Assembly (NCBI GenBank): GCA_018292915.2
Contig: JACVVK020000089.1
Coordinates: forward strand, 98,501-162,500
Direction of reading: 5' to 3'
Source of the DNA: Batillaria attramentaria
Taxonomy: Eukaryota; Mollusca; Gastropoda; Batillariidae
DNA: 64,000 bases
The position numbers were made by a program, and so were the translations under genes. Positions 21,165 through 32,924 of the stretch are shown piece by piece. Position 1 is the first letter of the stretch; the number at the start of each line of letters is the position of its first letter. The notes below the pieces were generated by a model, which was not told where the DNA came from, ran no database searches, and saw only the letters and a program-made list of their open reading frames with translations.

Positions 21165-22235
21165 AAATGTGATCACTACAAAAAAAATTTTTTTTTTAAA
21201 TCAATAAGCAAATGAGGGGAACCTATGAAATCTTCTACCAGACTCAAATATTCGCACGAAATATATCCGCTTTGATATCCATACGCATTACAGGCGACCC
21301 TCGCAAGTTGACTTTCTTTTATTGTGTCAACAAGACTTGGCTCCGTGGTAAGGGGGAGAACCGCGATATGGAAAAATCAAAACGGCCAGCGATCCACGGT
21401 GGTCGCTCTTCGGATACACTGGGGAGTTTTTCTAAGCCATAACTAACTGGGATTTCCAGGTTGTGCAAGTAGAGGCCGGCAAAAAGAATCAGTTTGGCAA
21501 TAAGATAAAATGTTTGTCATTTTTTAAAAAATGATCGTTAACGTTCAATTCAACGTAAAATCGGACCTAATTCTTATACATGTCAAGCACTTGGCCGCAA
21601 GTTAGCCAGAAATTGTCATACGGTATGACCATTTTTAGATAACTTGCAGCCAAGTCAAGTCACCAAGTTCTCTCTAGCGGCGTTGGTGGAAGCTGCTTGT
21701 CGGTGGCTGAATGCAGGGTAAACGGGCACCATGGCTAACATATCACATAAAAGAGAGAAGACATGCTACTTTCTTTTCTTTGTTTTTTGCCAGGAATACT
21801 TGTAATAGAAGCGCAGGCAGGGAAACAATCCTTGCCCCTCTGCCCATCACGTAAAAGCAAAACAGTTGCTTCCCTTTCAACGAGACCGATCTGCCCGATA
21901 TGAGAGCGAGAGATAGCAATCCACGGTGGTCGCTCCATCCTCGTGCCGTACACACACAGTTCCCGAGGGTGTTTTTTTTTTTTTTTTTTTAAGTTCGGCA
22001 AGACGAAGGTGAGAGGAAAAATCGGTTTGGTTCAACACAGATGAAAATGCTGCGGTCAATGTAACCAAATCAGTAACCACTGAAACTAATCTCATGTCTT
22101 ATGCGTAGGGAAGCAGACGAAGGGAGATAATTACTGCAAAGACAAAATTTAGTACAGACCGCACAAAAGCAAAGCAGTAGCTTCCCTTTCAACTGATCTC
22201 GATCAGTGAGCCGCACAGAGAGAGAGAGAGAGAGA
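21165..22235. other. Non-coding stretch downstream of second GPCR
   Basis: No exon is recognised. It holds poly-A/poly-T runs (21180-21199, 21971-21990), a long hairpin (annotated separately) and two copies of a short motif (gatagcaatccacggtggtcgctc at 21912-21935 and gcgatccacggtggtcgctc at 21390-21409). Confidence 0.45.
21589..21655. other. 67-nt near-perfect hairpin
   Basis: ACTTGGCCGCAAGTTA (21589-21604) pairs with TAACTTGCAGCCAAGT (21640-21655) with one mismatch. An inner stem, GTCATAC/GTATGAC, sits almost at the centre. The size fits a microRNA precursor, but the terminal loop is very tight. A tiny palindromic transposon remnant is the alternative. Confidence 0.4.
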
Positions 22236-22403
22236 GGTGGGGTGGGTGTTTGGGGGCTTAATGTCCTTTTCCACCACATAGGGTGATATCAAAGACGGGG
22301 CAACGACGAAAAAGCCAGCACAAATATTTGGCCCCAGCCGGGATCGAACTCACGACCCGAGCATTGAGAGTCCAACGCTCTACCATTCGACCACCCCGGC
22401 TCC

Positions 22404-22405
<2 letters not shown>
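22236..22405 (-). mobile_element. Family A SINE between (GA)n tracts
   Basis: Full-length copy with tail ttaagcccccaaacacccacc at the left and head ggggagccggggtggtcgaa at the right. It is flanked on both sides by (GA)n (22217-22236 and 22406-22436), so it inserted into, or duplicated, a GA repeat. Confidence 0.9.
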
Positions 22406-22436
<31 letters not shown>

Positions 22437-22437
<1 letters not shown>

Positions 22438-22747
22438 ATACTTCTTGACCTGTGAGGCTGCACCATTATTTGACAGAAGACAGACGATGTGTTGAGGAAC
22501 GTTAACTTTGTAAACTGAGAGTACACGCAGGTACCAAATCAGTTCACAGGACAAGTTCACTCACCGCACTTGATCAACCCTCATGTAAAACACACACACT
22601 TACAGGCCTTTCATGATCATGATCAGTGATTACCTGCGCCCTCCGTGTATGATCACATGAAATTTTCATAAAATAACTATTCGCGGTAAAATTAAAGAGA
22701 CCAAAAGCAGTGCATCACTTGCTTCTAACAGACCAAGCTCTCTCAAG

Positions 22748-22824
<77 letters not shown>

Positions 22825-23049
22825 CTGAATGGCTCAGTTTTCACTATTTTTGAATGAGGGAAATCGGAAAGCCTGCGTAGAAGTTTATCGTACACTTTTT
22901 CAAACTCACTTCAGCCAGTCAGCAGCTAGAAAGTGTCAGAAACTGCCTGTGTTTTCAACAATCGTGACCTTTCCAAAAGCAGCCTGATAAAGCGAAAACA
23001 CGGGAAGGTGACCGGGGGGGGGGGATGAAGGCCGGAGAAGGGTGAGGAG
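22437..23049. repeat. (CA)n tract in non-coding DNA
   Basis: A long pure (CA)n at 22757-22823 preceded by (CT)n. The rest shows no recognised feature. Confidence 0.8.
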
Positions 23050-23118
23050 TGGGTGGGTGGGTGTTTGGGAGTTTAACGTCCTTTTCCACCACGTACGGGT
23101 TACATAAACGACGGGGAA
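23050..23118 (-). mobile_element. Truncated family A SINE fragment
   Basis: Tail half only: gggtgggtgtttgggagttt, then aacgtccttttccaccacgt and a decayed remainder. No target duplication is obvious. Confidence 0.75.
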
Positions 23119-23530
23119 AGGGGAGGAGGGATGGATCGACCTAGACGGGAAGGGGGAGGGGGGAGGAATAGATCTTACCATTGTGCCCCCTTCAAAAGAC
23201 ATGAAAGCGATTTACTGTTGTGCCTCACACTTCGACACGGCGATGAAAAGATCCGTGATTGTGTAGGGACAGAGGAGAAAGACAGAAGTAACTGGAGCCG
23301 CTTAGCAAAGATAGAGATTTCGCGTTTATCGTTTTGTCAGTGCGTACAAGGTGGATCGAGCTCGCCGTAAGTTCAGTTCGCCGATCGCGAAACAGATATA
23401 CGGTACATGTATTTTAAACGTTAATCAGAGTGTGGAGCACTCCGCAGCTGCGCCAGAACTTAGGTTGAAACAGTTCTCTGCAAGAACTATAGGCAGTGAA
23501 TAAATCTTTTCATCGGTTGCTGGTGGTGGT

Positions 23531-23608
<78 letters not shown>

Positions 23609-23666
23609 TGCGTGCGTGCGTGTGCGCGCGCGTGCGTGCGTCGTAGTTACTATTATTATTATGCTG

Positions 23667-23734
<68 letters not shown>
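23531..23734. repeat. Facing (GT)n and (CA)n tracts
   Basis: (GT)n at 23531-23604, grading into (GTGC)n to 23641, is followed 27 bp later by (CA)n at 23668-23734. The two arms are reverse complements, so the strand can fold into a very long imperfect hairpin. Open frames seen here are repeat artefacts. Confidence 0.9.
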
Positions 23735-23736
<2 letters not shown>

Positions 23737-24327
23737 CATTTACTGATGACGATCCAGTGCTTTGACGTTGACTGTCACCGACCTGTCAGCGAACTCTTCC
23801 TTCCAAACAAGCGACTGTTTTGACAAGTGCACTAGTGACCAGCAGACCGAGGCGCCGGAGAGATGTCTCACACACACAAAAAAAAAAAGGGACAATGAAC
23901 TCGAGGAGGAAAGTGCACGCACTTTATCACAATCCATTTGCTACGGGTGAGCACGTGCGTCCATACACCTGAGAAATCACGATAACCAAAGCAGAGAATC
24001 TTGATGAACAATCTCTATGACGCATGGACTTCAGAGGCATAGCGGGCTAGACAGCGCCAGCAAGCGCAAGCTCGTATGAAATAAAATGAATCGAACCTTT
24101 ATTTTCCAACGATGGAAGTTTTTGGTCCGCAAACCAGTATTACAACTTGCCGTTGCTACAACTACAAAGGATAAAGAGTACTCTCATAAAGACAAAAACA
24201 AACACAAATAATAATAATAATAAGAAGAGAGAGAGAGAGAGAGTCAAGGAATCAAGGGATCAAGGGATCAATGAAACTTCATTTTACAACGGTAGAGGCA
24301 GTTGACGTCAGATAGTCAGTTTTCATA
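23735..24327. other. Non-coding stretch
   Basis: Nothing recognised beyond poly-A at 23877-23888, (AAT)n at 24208-24222 and (GA)n at 24225-24243. Confidence 0.5.
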
Positions 24328-24890
24328 GACAGACAGCCAGACACAGACAGACAGACGGACCGAGAGCCCGACTGACCTTATTTACAAAGATGGGCTTTAG
24401 AAACACACACCAAACCACTGACATGTCCTTGCATGAACACGTTTTCTAGAGAGAGAGAGAGAGAGAGTCAACTTGAAGCGATAGCGACAGTCAGACTTGA
24501 AAACGGCGACAGCTAGATAGAGAAAAAGACAGAAAGAGAGAGGACTAAAACGATAGGAACTGAGAAAGGGAGAAGCTCTAAGACAGACAGACAGACAGAC
24601 CGAGACCCCGGGAGACCGACTGACTTTATTCACAAAGAGAGGCTATAGAAAGACACGCCAAATCACAGACCTGTCCTTGCTAAAGGTCTGCGTGAACACG
24701 ATTTCGAGACAGAGCGAGAGAGTCAGTTTGAAGCGATAGTGAAAGGCAGAAAAACGGCGACAGCTAGATGAAGAAAACGAAGAAAAAGTGAGGGCCATGG
24801 CGATAGGAGGGTGTTTGGGGGTTTAACGTCCTTTCCCATCAACAAAGCGATAGGAACAGAGAAAGGGAGAAGCTCTAAGAGAGACAGTGA
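24328..24890 (+). repeat. ~255-bp tandem duplication carrying a SINE scrap
   Basis: Unit 1 (about 24328-24580) and unit 2 (about 24581-24885) share cagacagacagac-gaccgaga, gactgac(c)ttatt-acaaaga, catgtccttgc, tgaacacg, gagagtca, ttgaagcgatag, aacggcgacagctagat and gataggaac-gagaaagggag. Unit 2 alone holds a family A SINE fragment. Confidence 0.75.
24809..24846 (-). mobile_element. 38-bp family A SINE scrap with 9-bp TSD
   Basis: Only the terminal tail is present (gggtgtttgggggtttaacg, then tcctttccc). The direct repeat GCGATAGGA lies at 24800-24808 and 24847-24855. It is the shortest family A insertion in the window and shows that the 3' tail alone was copied. Confidence 0.8.
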
Positions 24891-25215
24891 CAGAAAGAGA
24901 GAGAGGGGGAAAACAGAGAGAGAAAGAAATGGACATAAAGAGAGACAAAGTGATAGAGACAGAGAGAGAAAAAAATAGAGGGAAATAAAACAGACAAAGA
25001 AGGGACAGAAGACAGAGAAAGAAAGAGAGACAAAGTGAGAGAGACAGAGACAGAGAGAGAGTGACAGAAAGAAAGAGAGGGAAATAAAACAGACAGACAA
25101 AGAAGGGACAGAAAGAAAAACACAAAGTGATAGAGAAAAAGAGACGGGGAGACAGTGACAGAAAGACAGACAGACCGAGACGAGAACAGAGATAGACACA
25201 CTCCTCTAAACCGTT

Positions 25216-25260
<45 letters not shown>

Positions 25261-25275
25261 GTTTGTTTGTTTGTT
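24891..25275. repeat. GA-rich cryptic repeat and (GTT)n
   Basis: Irregular gagaca-rich DNA with repeated phrases such as gggaaataaaacagac and aaagaagggacagaa at 24960-25110. It then passes into (GTT)n at 25217-25258 and (GTTT)n. The long leucine/serine-rich minus-strand frames are composition artefacts. Confidence 0.85.
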
Positions 25276-26218
25276 GTTGTGTGGGGTTTTGTTGTTGTTT
25301 TTTTGTTTGTTTGTTTCCCTTGATTTTAAAAAAAAACCCTCAGTGCCGGACGAAAGGAATGCCGTTTTTTCTACATTCAAACTCTCATTATTTCTGCCCC
25401 CACCTAACTTCACAGTGGGTGGCCCCTCCACCACGCCGCTGAACCCAAGTCAAGTTGAGTTTACTTCTCACAAAAGCGAAGTGAGAAACACGCGAAAGTA
25501 TCGGGGCCACTGCCTGAAATAATCAGCTCCAGTGCAAAAGTTGACATGCGCTTTTCTGCGTCGCTGCTCACGTCTATTTATTGCTGGTTCTAAGACGCTG
25601 AGCCGAGTACAGATGACGTAAGTTTTATTCGTAGTTTTTACATGATAAACCCAGACGATTGCGAGCTATTCCAAAAGTGCTATTCCACAAGAATGCACAA
25701 GTTTAGAACTGCAGGTAAAAGAGTCAAGCGGTCTTTACGCAAGATGAAAAACGTGCATTTTAAACCCAAGCCCAAACAAGCGCTATTTTACGTGAATGCA
25801 CGCAAGTTTCTAAAAGTTGAACAAAAGTCAAGTGATCTTTCCACAAATATACAGAAAGTGTAAATCCAAACAATAACCAAAGGGTAAAGCTTGGAAGTTC
25901 TGCTTCCACCAATCGACTCCATTTTAGCTTTAAAAATAAAAAAATAAAAAAAACACGCCAAATTAGACCCCAAAAGCAAACCTCCGTAATATCAATCGGC
26001 CACTCAGCAAGTCTGCCCGACAGTGTTTTAAAAAAAAAAAAAAAAAAAACTTCCCTAACAAGCACCGCTCAACCAATCACAATTAATTTCCCTACCAATC
26101 AGCCCTCCCTAAACGCGTACCATGTGACATCAATGCACCGCAGACTGCTGGAGCCTGTAATGGCTTTCTGACGATTCCGTCGTGTCGTCTGTCCATCTGG
26201 GTGGAGGCGAAAGGGAGG

Positions 26219-26260
<42 letters not shown>

Positions 26261-26713
26261 ACGTGGGATGTAGAGGTGGAGGTAACCCGCGCTGGACCGT
26301 CCTTGTAATGGCGACTCTCCGAGGACATGATTAGCCCTAGCGACAGTCATTACGAGGGTCGCCTGACCCACGTCAACGTCCTAGGGCGCGTCCCTCCTCT
26401 CCTGTTGAATGTCTGGTGTTTTCATTGCTCTCGGCGATACACTTTTACAGGCAAGGCACTGAGCGCCAGCGTGATCGTCATCCGGTGTCCTAATAACAGG
26501 AAGACTTGGACGTTTCGCTAATTCCTAACTGAGAGGGGAAAAATAACACAAACAACTTGACTCCCCAGAGCGCGAGACAATGAGGTCCCAACTGACGCCG
26601 CTCCTTGCTGTTGTTGCTGGAATTTGTCTTCGTTTGCGTCGCTCCCGTGTGCTGACGACGACGTATGGTGACCAACGACATAATATGACCACACATGACG
26701 ACAATGATTAATT
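25276..26713. other. Non-coding stretch with a diverged tandem pair
   Basis: Two related blocks (about 25670-25746 and 25776-25852) share gctatt-ac, gaatgcac, caagttt, aaaagtcaa and atcttt. Poly-A lies at 26029-26049 and (GA)n-poly-G at 26222-26260. No exon is recognised. Confidence 0.5.
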
Positions 26714-27060
26714 ATGATGATGATAAAGGACCATGACGACGATGATGATCAGGATGAGAGGAGAATGATGGTGATGACGACGACACTGATGACGACGACT
26801 GACGCCGAAGATGGCCAAGACGATGGTAATGATGGCCAAAACGACAACAACGACGACGACGACGAGGGAGAGGAGGAAGATGGCGCGCGGCGATGATGGT
26901 GATGACGACGACGATGATAATGGCGGCGGCGGCGGCGGCTATGATGACGATGGCGGCGACAAAGATGATGGCGATGCTGAAGACGACGACATCGAGGGTG
27001 AAGACGATGACGGTGACGATGAAGACAACGACGATGACGACGACGACAACGATGACAGCG
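26714..27060 (+). repeat. GAY-rich cryptic trinucleotide region
   Basis: About 350 bp dominated by gat/gac triplets with a ggc run at 26924-26938. All three frames per strand stay partly open (Asp-rich, Met/Thr-rich and Val/Ile-rich), which is typical of a cryptic repeat, not a conserved protein. Confidence 0.8.
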
Positions 27061-28228
27061 ACTTTTCCCCAAAAACCACACGACACGTTCCAATCAAACC
27101 TTATCGAACATTCTGCTAGAGCAGGAGGGCCGCATTCATCCTCATTAATGAAGGAATTCATCCTTCCGGAATTACCAGATGTATATTCAGCTTGACGGAC
27201 TTTTCAATCTAGCGCATGTTACGCAAAAAAAATTCCCCCGTCCCGTTGCACGAGTTGCGTAATCAAATATCCACCGCCCATTCAACGAGGGAAACCAAAC
27301 TAATGCCCCACAGCTCAACGCACACTACAGCTACTTCCAGCCCAGCCGTCTAGGGAGAGGTAAGCCACGGCTGAAAGGACCGGGGCCGGACATTCGCTCG
27401 TCTGTGAGACAGCCTCGTTAGCTAATTAACCGACGCTGGTCCCTCCTGGTCTTGGGCATCAGCATGCGGCCTGCTGGCTCAGTGCATGTCAAGCTCAGTC
27501 GATTCGCGCGTCCCGATGGAGATGGAGCTTGCGGGTATCCCGACAATGTGGTTGTCGCGGGAGTTAATCAAGAAGGCGCGTGTTTCTTGTTGTTGTTGTT
27601 GTTTCCTTGTGTTGTTTTGTTCTGTTCTGTTCCGGCTGTCTTAGAATGGTCGATGATCAAAACGGAGGAAAAGTGTGTACATGGGGTCACACTGACTCTC
27701 AAATTTTGAAAAGACTGAAACACTGGGTTCCACAATGGCGGAGCACCCAGCCAAACATGAATTTCAGCAAGCTTAAAAGCATTTTTTTGGGCCACTCGGA
27801 GCACCCAGCCAAACATGAATTTCAGCAAGCTTAAAAGCACTTGTTGGCCACTCCTAGCACCCTAACAGTAAACTACGAATGTGACATTTATATCTGGGTT
27901 GCACTATCTGATCCGTAATTTACTCAACAAACGGAATTTCAGTCAGGGAAGGTTTCCCCCAAAACTGATTTCAGTCACCCAGACTGAAGGGTGTCACCTA
28001 TGTCTGTAGCATTTAGTGACGAAGTGGGTTGACGAGTGCGCGTCCGCAAAGCGGTAGCGTTACGGTAGTGTGTCTCTACCTGAGAGCAATCGTCGTCAAA
28101 ACAGTAGCAACAGAAACACTGTCCGACATTTTGACTACCCCCCGTGGCGGTGATACTGACCCTACCTGATTCCATTTACCCGTCTGTAAGGCAGCTGTAC
28201 ACCCTAATGATCGGAATGGAACTGATGT
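27061..28228. repeat. Non-coding stretch with 58-bp tandem duplication
   Basis: 27740-27855 holds two near-identical 58-bp units (ggagcacccagccaaacatg, then aatttcagcaagcttaaaag). At 28004-28040 a short match to repeat G occurs (gtagcatttagtgacgaagt). At 28088-28146 a segment resembles 42541-42606 (cgtcaaaac...attttgact-ccccc). Confidence 0.65.

Positions 28229-28305
<77 letters not shown>
28229..28305 (+). repeat. (GT)n microsatellite
   Basis: About 38 GT units ending in gaggggggtgg. Confidence 0.95.
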
Positions 28306-28308
<3 letters not shown>

Positions 28309-28742
28309 GGGGTGGGGGTGGGAGGAGGAGAGGCAGCTGGCTAAGTAGAGTTCATTAGATAATCCTCTGTCTAATCCTCTGTCCATTCCTACTCACATTT
28401 CCGTCAATGATCAGGCACGCACTGCCAGGCAAAGTTAATGTTTTGCTCCGTGTTGTGGAAACATGACTACAGAGTTACCGATTGCCAGAACTGGGCTGAA
28501 CGTGAAGCTGATCAGATCGCCTCGAAATTGCTGATACAATCCTCCTGGCTCACGTGCGCCTCTGCTCACAAAAACAGGAGAAGGAGGGCTTCGTATCCGC
28601 GCCGGACTGACATCGGCCAAAGACTGCTTAGTGCATCAACAATTTGTAGCTCAAACTAAATGATTTGACACAGACTTCTGGTTAATTTCTGAGTTTTAAT
28701 ATGACTCAGAAAAGATCGTCAAGTAAATCTAAACGCTTATTT

Positions 28743-28813
<71 letters not shown>

Positions 28814-29490
28814 CGTAGGAAACAAAAAGCAGCTAGAACACAAATACTAAGCGCATATACGGCACTCAGGACAAATGTCCTATACTGTTTCTATGTCCTA
28901 TACTGGGGGGAAATAAATACCGTCAAAGTGTTTTCCACTCACACTAAGGGCGGTAAGTCGCTTGGCATGTCGCAAAGGGTGATAAGTGTTATGGCATGTC
29001 GCAAAGGGTACTAAGTCGTATAGCATGTCGCCCAAACTATACGATTCTGGCAGTAATGCAGTACCAGCGCAAGTACAAAAGGACGCCACGAGCCAGATAA
29101 AAGTCTGGTAAATTTCTGTGAGATACACACACAGCCGATGCAGATTTTGTCATCACTGGCGCGACTCGATTTTTGAAAAAATACCTCAAAATGACCCAGT
29201 ATTTACGCTTCTCTTAGACCTTTCTATGCTAAAGTACCCCCACCCCCGCCTCCCTCCTCCTCTCCATATTTTGCTGAGTTACCAGTACAAATCCCCTGCC
29301 AAAAAGGCAATTCCTGGAGGGGAAAAACTACTGCCTAACGACGACAACTGTCGATGTGAATTCCACTCCAGTGACACAGTTCTTAAATTAACTAGATCCG
29401 AGCTGACAGTCGAACGGGAAGAAATGTCACTTTAGCAGCTCTTACTTCGTCTGGGAATAAAGCGATACTTCAGCTGCACATTGCGACCGG
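28306..29490. repeat. Non-coding stretch with (CA)n and a 29-bp triplet array
   Basis: (CA)n at 28745-28813. At 28944-29034 there are three ~30-bp units built on aagtcg-t-ggcatgtcgcaaagggt. No gene is recognised. Confidence 0.7.
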
Positions 29491-29492
29491 TT

Positions 29493-29528
<36 letters not shown>

Positions 29529-29704
29529 TTGGGCGGGGGGTGTTTTGTTTTGTTTTGTTGTTTTTCGGGTTGGGGTTTTATTGTTGTTCTTGTTTTGTAC
29601 TTGTTTTGTTGTTTTTTGTTTTTTGCTGTTTTATATATATATATAATCTGTGTGGCCTCTAATCTAAATATTGAAGAACTTCCAGCGTTTAAGGAACAAA
29701 AAAC

Positions 29705-29792
<88 letters not shown>

Positions 29793-29798
29793 CACACA
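29491..29798. repeat. (GTT)n and (CA)n tracts
   Basis: (GTT)n at 29491-29527, T/G-rich DNA to 29630, a (TA)n at 29633-29645, and (CA)n at 29709-29798 with one interruption. Confidence 0.9.
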
Positions 29799-30413
29799 CC
29801 TTTACCTGTACTTTTCGCGGCGTGCTGCCGCCGGCACTAGGCTATAAAAAAAAAAAGTGAACAGAAGAAGCACCCTTCCCGCCTACATGCTGACACGCTA
29901 CTTGGTCACCCGCGATCCACCCTGACCCAGACAACAGGCCTGTGATGCTATGACTCGATACATCGAACACTCCCAAGAGCACACACTTCGCAGTTTGGGC
30001 TAATACTTGACTTTAAAATTGCTCTACTCTAGACGCCTGCATTGTCACTGATTTGAGTTAAAACTGGAAAAGGGACAGACCCTCATAAAGTTCTGTCGTG
30101 AAAGTGGCAGACGGAAATGAGCCGAGGGAGGGCAGTTCCCGTTACCGCCAGACTCGTTATCGGTTGACGAGATGGCGGTGATCGGAGACACAAGATGACA
30201 ACCACACCGAGGGCGGAAGACACCCAGACTGTTTCGTTCACCTACATTATGAGACAACTGGATTACTGGGTTACCTAGCGGCTGTTCAAAGGAGAATTTC
30301 AATGCGAGTTCAAAAATCGTGCTCAAAGTCACGCCGCCGCCGTAGTTTTCTGGCTCCAGTCTAGGTACAGACACGCTACGCTACGCTATAGCTGATCTAG
30401 AATCTTATGCGGA

Positions 30414-30445
<32 letters not shown>

Positions 30446-31047
30446 CGGTGACGTCAATTCCGTGAACTAAACATTTTGACGTCAGCCTCACGCAGGTCGT
30501 CTGAGGATGCTGGTCTTGTGATCTCCCTGTTGGTGTTGATTTCTCTACAGAGAAACAACTTTAAAAGGCCATGACGTCTAGGTCTTTCATGTTTAGGTCA
30601 CCCCTTTTCCCCTAAAATGACGTCAGGGACTTACTGTCACTCGCCATTACACGTCAGAAGAGCAGTCTTCTAAGAAGCCTAGAAGCAGAAAATGTCTGAC
30701 GGTGGGACTATAGAGTGTTTTGCACGGGCGACACACATTTCTGTTTGCTTCGTCATCTCTCCAGGGGCTATCTCAGAAGTGGTCATTTGTCTCTCAGCCA
30801 AAGGGCGGCGCAACGTGATAAAGATTCCGCCAAACAAATGAATCAATAAAGCTTTTAATCGTCGCCGCTAGCATTCTCGTCTTAAATCACAAAACGGAGA
30901 CTACGGGCACCGAGAGGGAAACCTCTTGTGTGTGGTACTCCAGTTCATTCTGCCTAGCAACAGCCCCCATGTTGTTTTTCTGTTGGCGGTTTCTCGTAAG
31001 GTCAAATCCCTCTGGTGGAGCAGCAAACGTATTCGAAGAAACATTCG

Positions 31048-31052
<5 letters not shown>
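29799..31052. other. Non-coding stretch
   Basis: No recognised element apart from (GA)n at 30415-30441. A 109-codon minus-strand frame at 30045-30374 is of normal complexity but matches no family I know. It has no supporting splice or promoter context. Confidence 0.45.

Positions 31053-31133
<81 letters not shown>
31053..31133 (+). repeat. (TG)n microsatellite
   Basis: About 40 TG units followed by ttttgttttg. Confidence 0.95.
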
Positions 31134-31135
<2 letters not shown>

Positions 31136-31507
31136 GTTTTGTATTGTTTTCCGGCCCTTTTTAAAAGTGGTCTAGATTTAGCAAACAAAGAGTTTATTCC
31201 TAGCGCGTGGGAAACAGCATTCCTCGGGATTGTTTTGTAATCGTGTCTTACGAATTGATCGGGCTTACAAACCAGCAAAGGTTAGCAACTACGAGAAGAA
31301 ATGAAAAAAAAAAAAAAAAAAAAAGGCTTTGATTCTGTCTGTAATCTTTCAATTTCCTTTCTTCCACTGAAACAGAGTGGTTTCAAGATGGCTCAGCTAC
31401 TAAAGTGCTGGATTCGAGTTGACAGTGTGGTCTAAACCCGACTGTGAGAAAAAAAAAAAAAAAAAAGGCCCGACCTGCTTAAGTTTAAACTTTTCTCTTC
31501 AGAGTTA

Positions 31508-31631
31508 TAATAATAATAATGCTTTACCCAATTCCTTGATCTGGCTCAAAGCGCCGCGAGCTAAACCCACGCTCACGTGAACCACACGCACTCTGTCACA
31601 CACAGGACATGAACACATTACAATCACGTGG
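31508..31631 (-). mobile_element. Family B SINE, third copy, 3' part
   Basis: (AAT)n tail, then gctttacccaattcc, gctcaaagcgccgcgag and acacattacaatcacgtg. The copy is interrupted at 31631 by a family C SINE and resumes at 31931. The head side is missing beyond about 32030. Confidence 0.8.
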
Positions 31632-31930
31632 GTTTTTGTTTGTTGTTTTTTTTACTTTACTATCGCTTTCGGGAAATTCGGGCTGCTTCCCCCGGGGGAA
31701 GCGCGTCGCCGGTGTTTTTTTTTTTTTTTTAACAATTTTGCTGGGGGAAGAAAGCCGGATTACCCGGAGAGAAACCCCCGATGAGCAGCCCGGCAGCCAG
31801 GAAAAACCAGTATCACATGTCACAAGCTCGACTTGGGATCGAACCCACGCTTCATCGCCATGACATTGGTGACGGCTGTTCAGTAACGCAGCGGCTAAAT
31901 CCGACGCGCTACCTATTACACCACCGCTCA
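31632..31930 (-). mobile_element. Family C SINE nested in a family B SINE
   Basis: On the minus strand: head with ggtgtaataggtagcgcgtc and box B GGTTCGATCCC, then ctggctgccgggctgctcat, ctctccgggtaatccggc and the cttcccccgggggaagc tail. It splits the family B element, so it is the younger insertion. No exact target duplication is seen; the flanks cacgtg and cactgg may be its remains. Confidence 0.85.
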
Positions 31931-32030
31931 CTGGTGCGAAGGGTCAGCTCAGCTATTCGAGTTTCGGAATTTGCAGCTGCATTTTTAGTTTTTTAAGATT
32001 TTTGTGAGCTGAACATTTCCAAAGCTGAAT
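31931..32030 (-). mobile_element. Family B SINE, third copy, continuation
   Basis: ggtgcgaagggtcagctcag, ctattcgagtttcggaattt and gagctgaacatttccaaagc continue the family B body exactly where 31631 broke off. The tRNA-like head was lost. Confidence 0.8.
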
Positions 32031-32583
32031 CTTCTATTTGTCCCTTATCAACGTCAACCTTTCACAGAATCCCCTCTGGAACACTGAGTGTCAAAGATAC
32101 TCTCAAAGACGCAGTGAACGCAGCCCGAATGAGCCGCCCAAAAGGGAGAAAAGGTACTCAATCACCCAAACCGCACTCAATCTGAACAATTCATCAGAAA
32201 GACAAAGAAAGAGAAAAAGGAAAGAAAAAAAAAAAAACCAGGTTTGAGCAACAACCACCGACGTCACCACAAGAACCCCAGTGTGCACCACAAGGTCGCT
32301 GCTCCAAATAGACATGCGCGCGCAACAGCGACATGCATACTGCGAATGCACTTCCTCCTGTTTTCAGCGCTGTGGCCACTCAGCCCCCACGGGGAAACAG
32401 CCTGTACGGGAGCGTGCTTGCCGCCTCGTTTTCCTCTCAGCCGCTACTGGCGGGAGGCGAGCAATAGTGGGTAAGACTGCGGGGTGTTTTTCCAGTGCTG
32501 TTCGATTCAGAAGCTTAGACACGGCGATTTCTCTCTCAGGCAAAGCCAGGTGTTTGGCATATGAGCATGCGCGTGTCATTACG
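32031..32583. other. Non-coding stretch
   Basis: No recognised exon or repeat. Short overlapping open frames on both strands lack domain features. Confidence 0.45.
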
Positions 32584-32599
32584 CTGTTGTCACGTGTGA

Positions 32600-32742
32600 G
32601 GGTGGGTGTTTGGGGGTTTAACGTCCTTTTCCACCACATAGGGTGATATCAAAGACGGGGCAACGATGAAAAAAGCCAGCACAAATATTTGGCCCCAACG
32701 GTCTACCATTCGACCACCCCGGCTCCCCTTACTAGCGAACTC
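32600..32742 (-). mobile_element. Family A SINE with internal deletion and 16-bp TSD
   Basis: The tail and middle are normal. Most of the head between ggccccaacg and gtctaccattcgaccacccc is deleted, removing box B. Perfect direct repeat CTGTTGTCACGTGTGA at 32584-32599 and 32743-32758. About 14 extra bases (ttactagcgaact) sit between the usual head start and the duplication. Confidence 0.9.
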
Positions 32743-32924
32743 CTGTTGTCACGTGTGAAGTCGTTTTCTTTCCTGACTAAAACCCCTAGTTTTAAGATTT
32801 TTTAGCACACTGAGCTTTTTTTTTTTGCTTTTTTTCTTTCTTTTTTTTTTTTTTTTGTTTTTTTTTTTTTTTTTTTTTTGGGGGGGGGGTTGTTGTTGTT
32901 CTTGTTGTTTATGGTGATGTCTAG

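Noticed and set aside
26712..27161. Minus-strand 149-codon frame and plus-strand Asp-rich frames
   Set aside because: They arise from a cryptic GAT/GAC repeat and overlap in all frames; no conserved domain.
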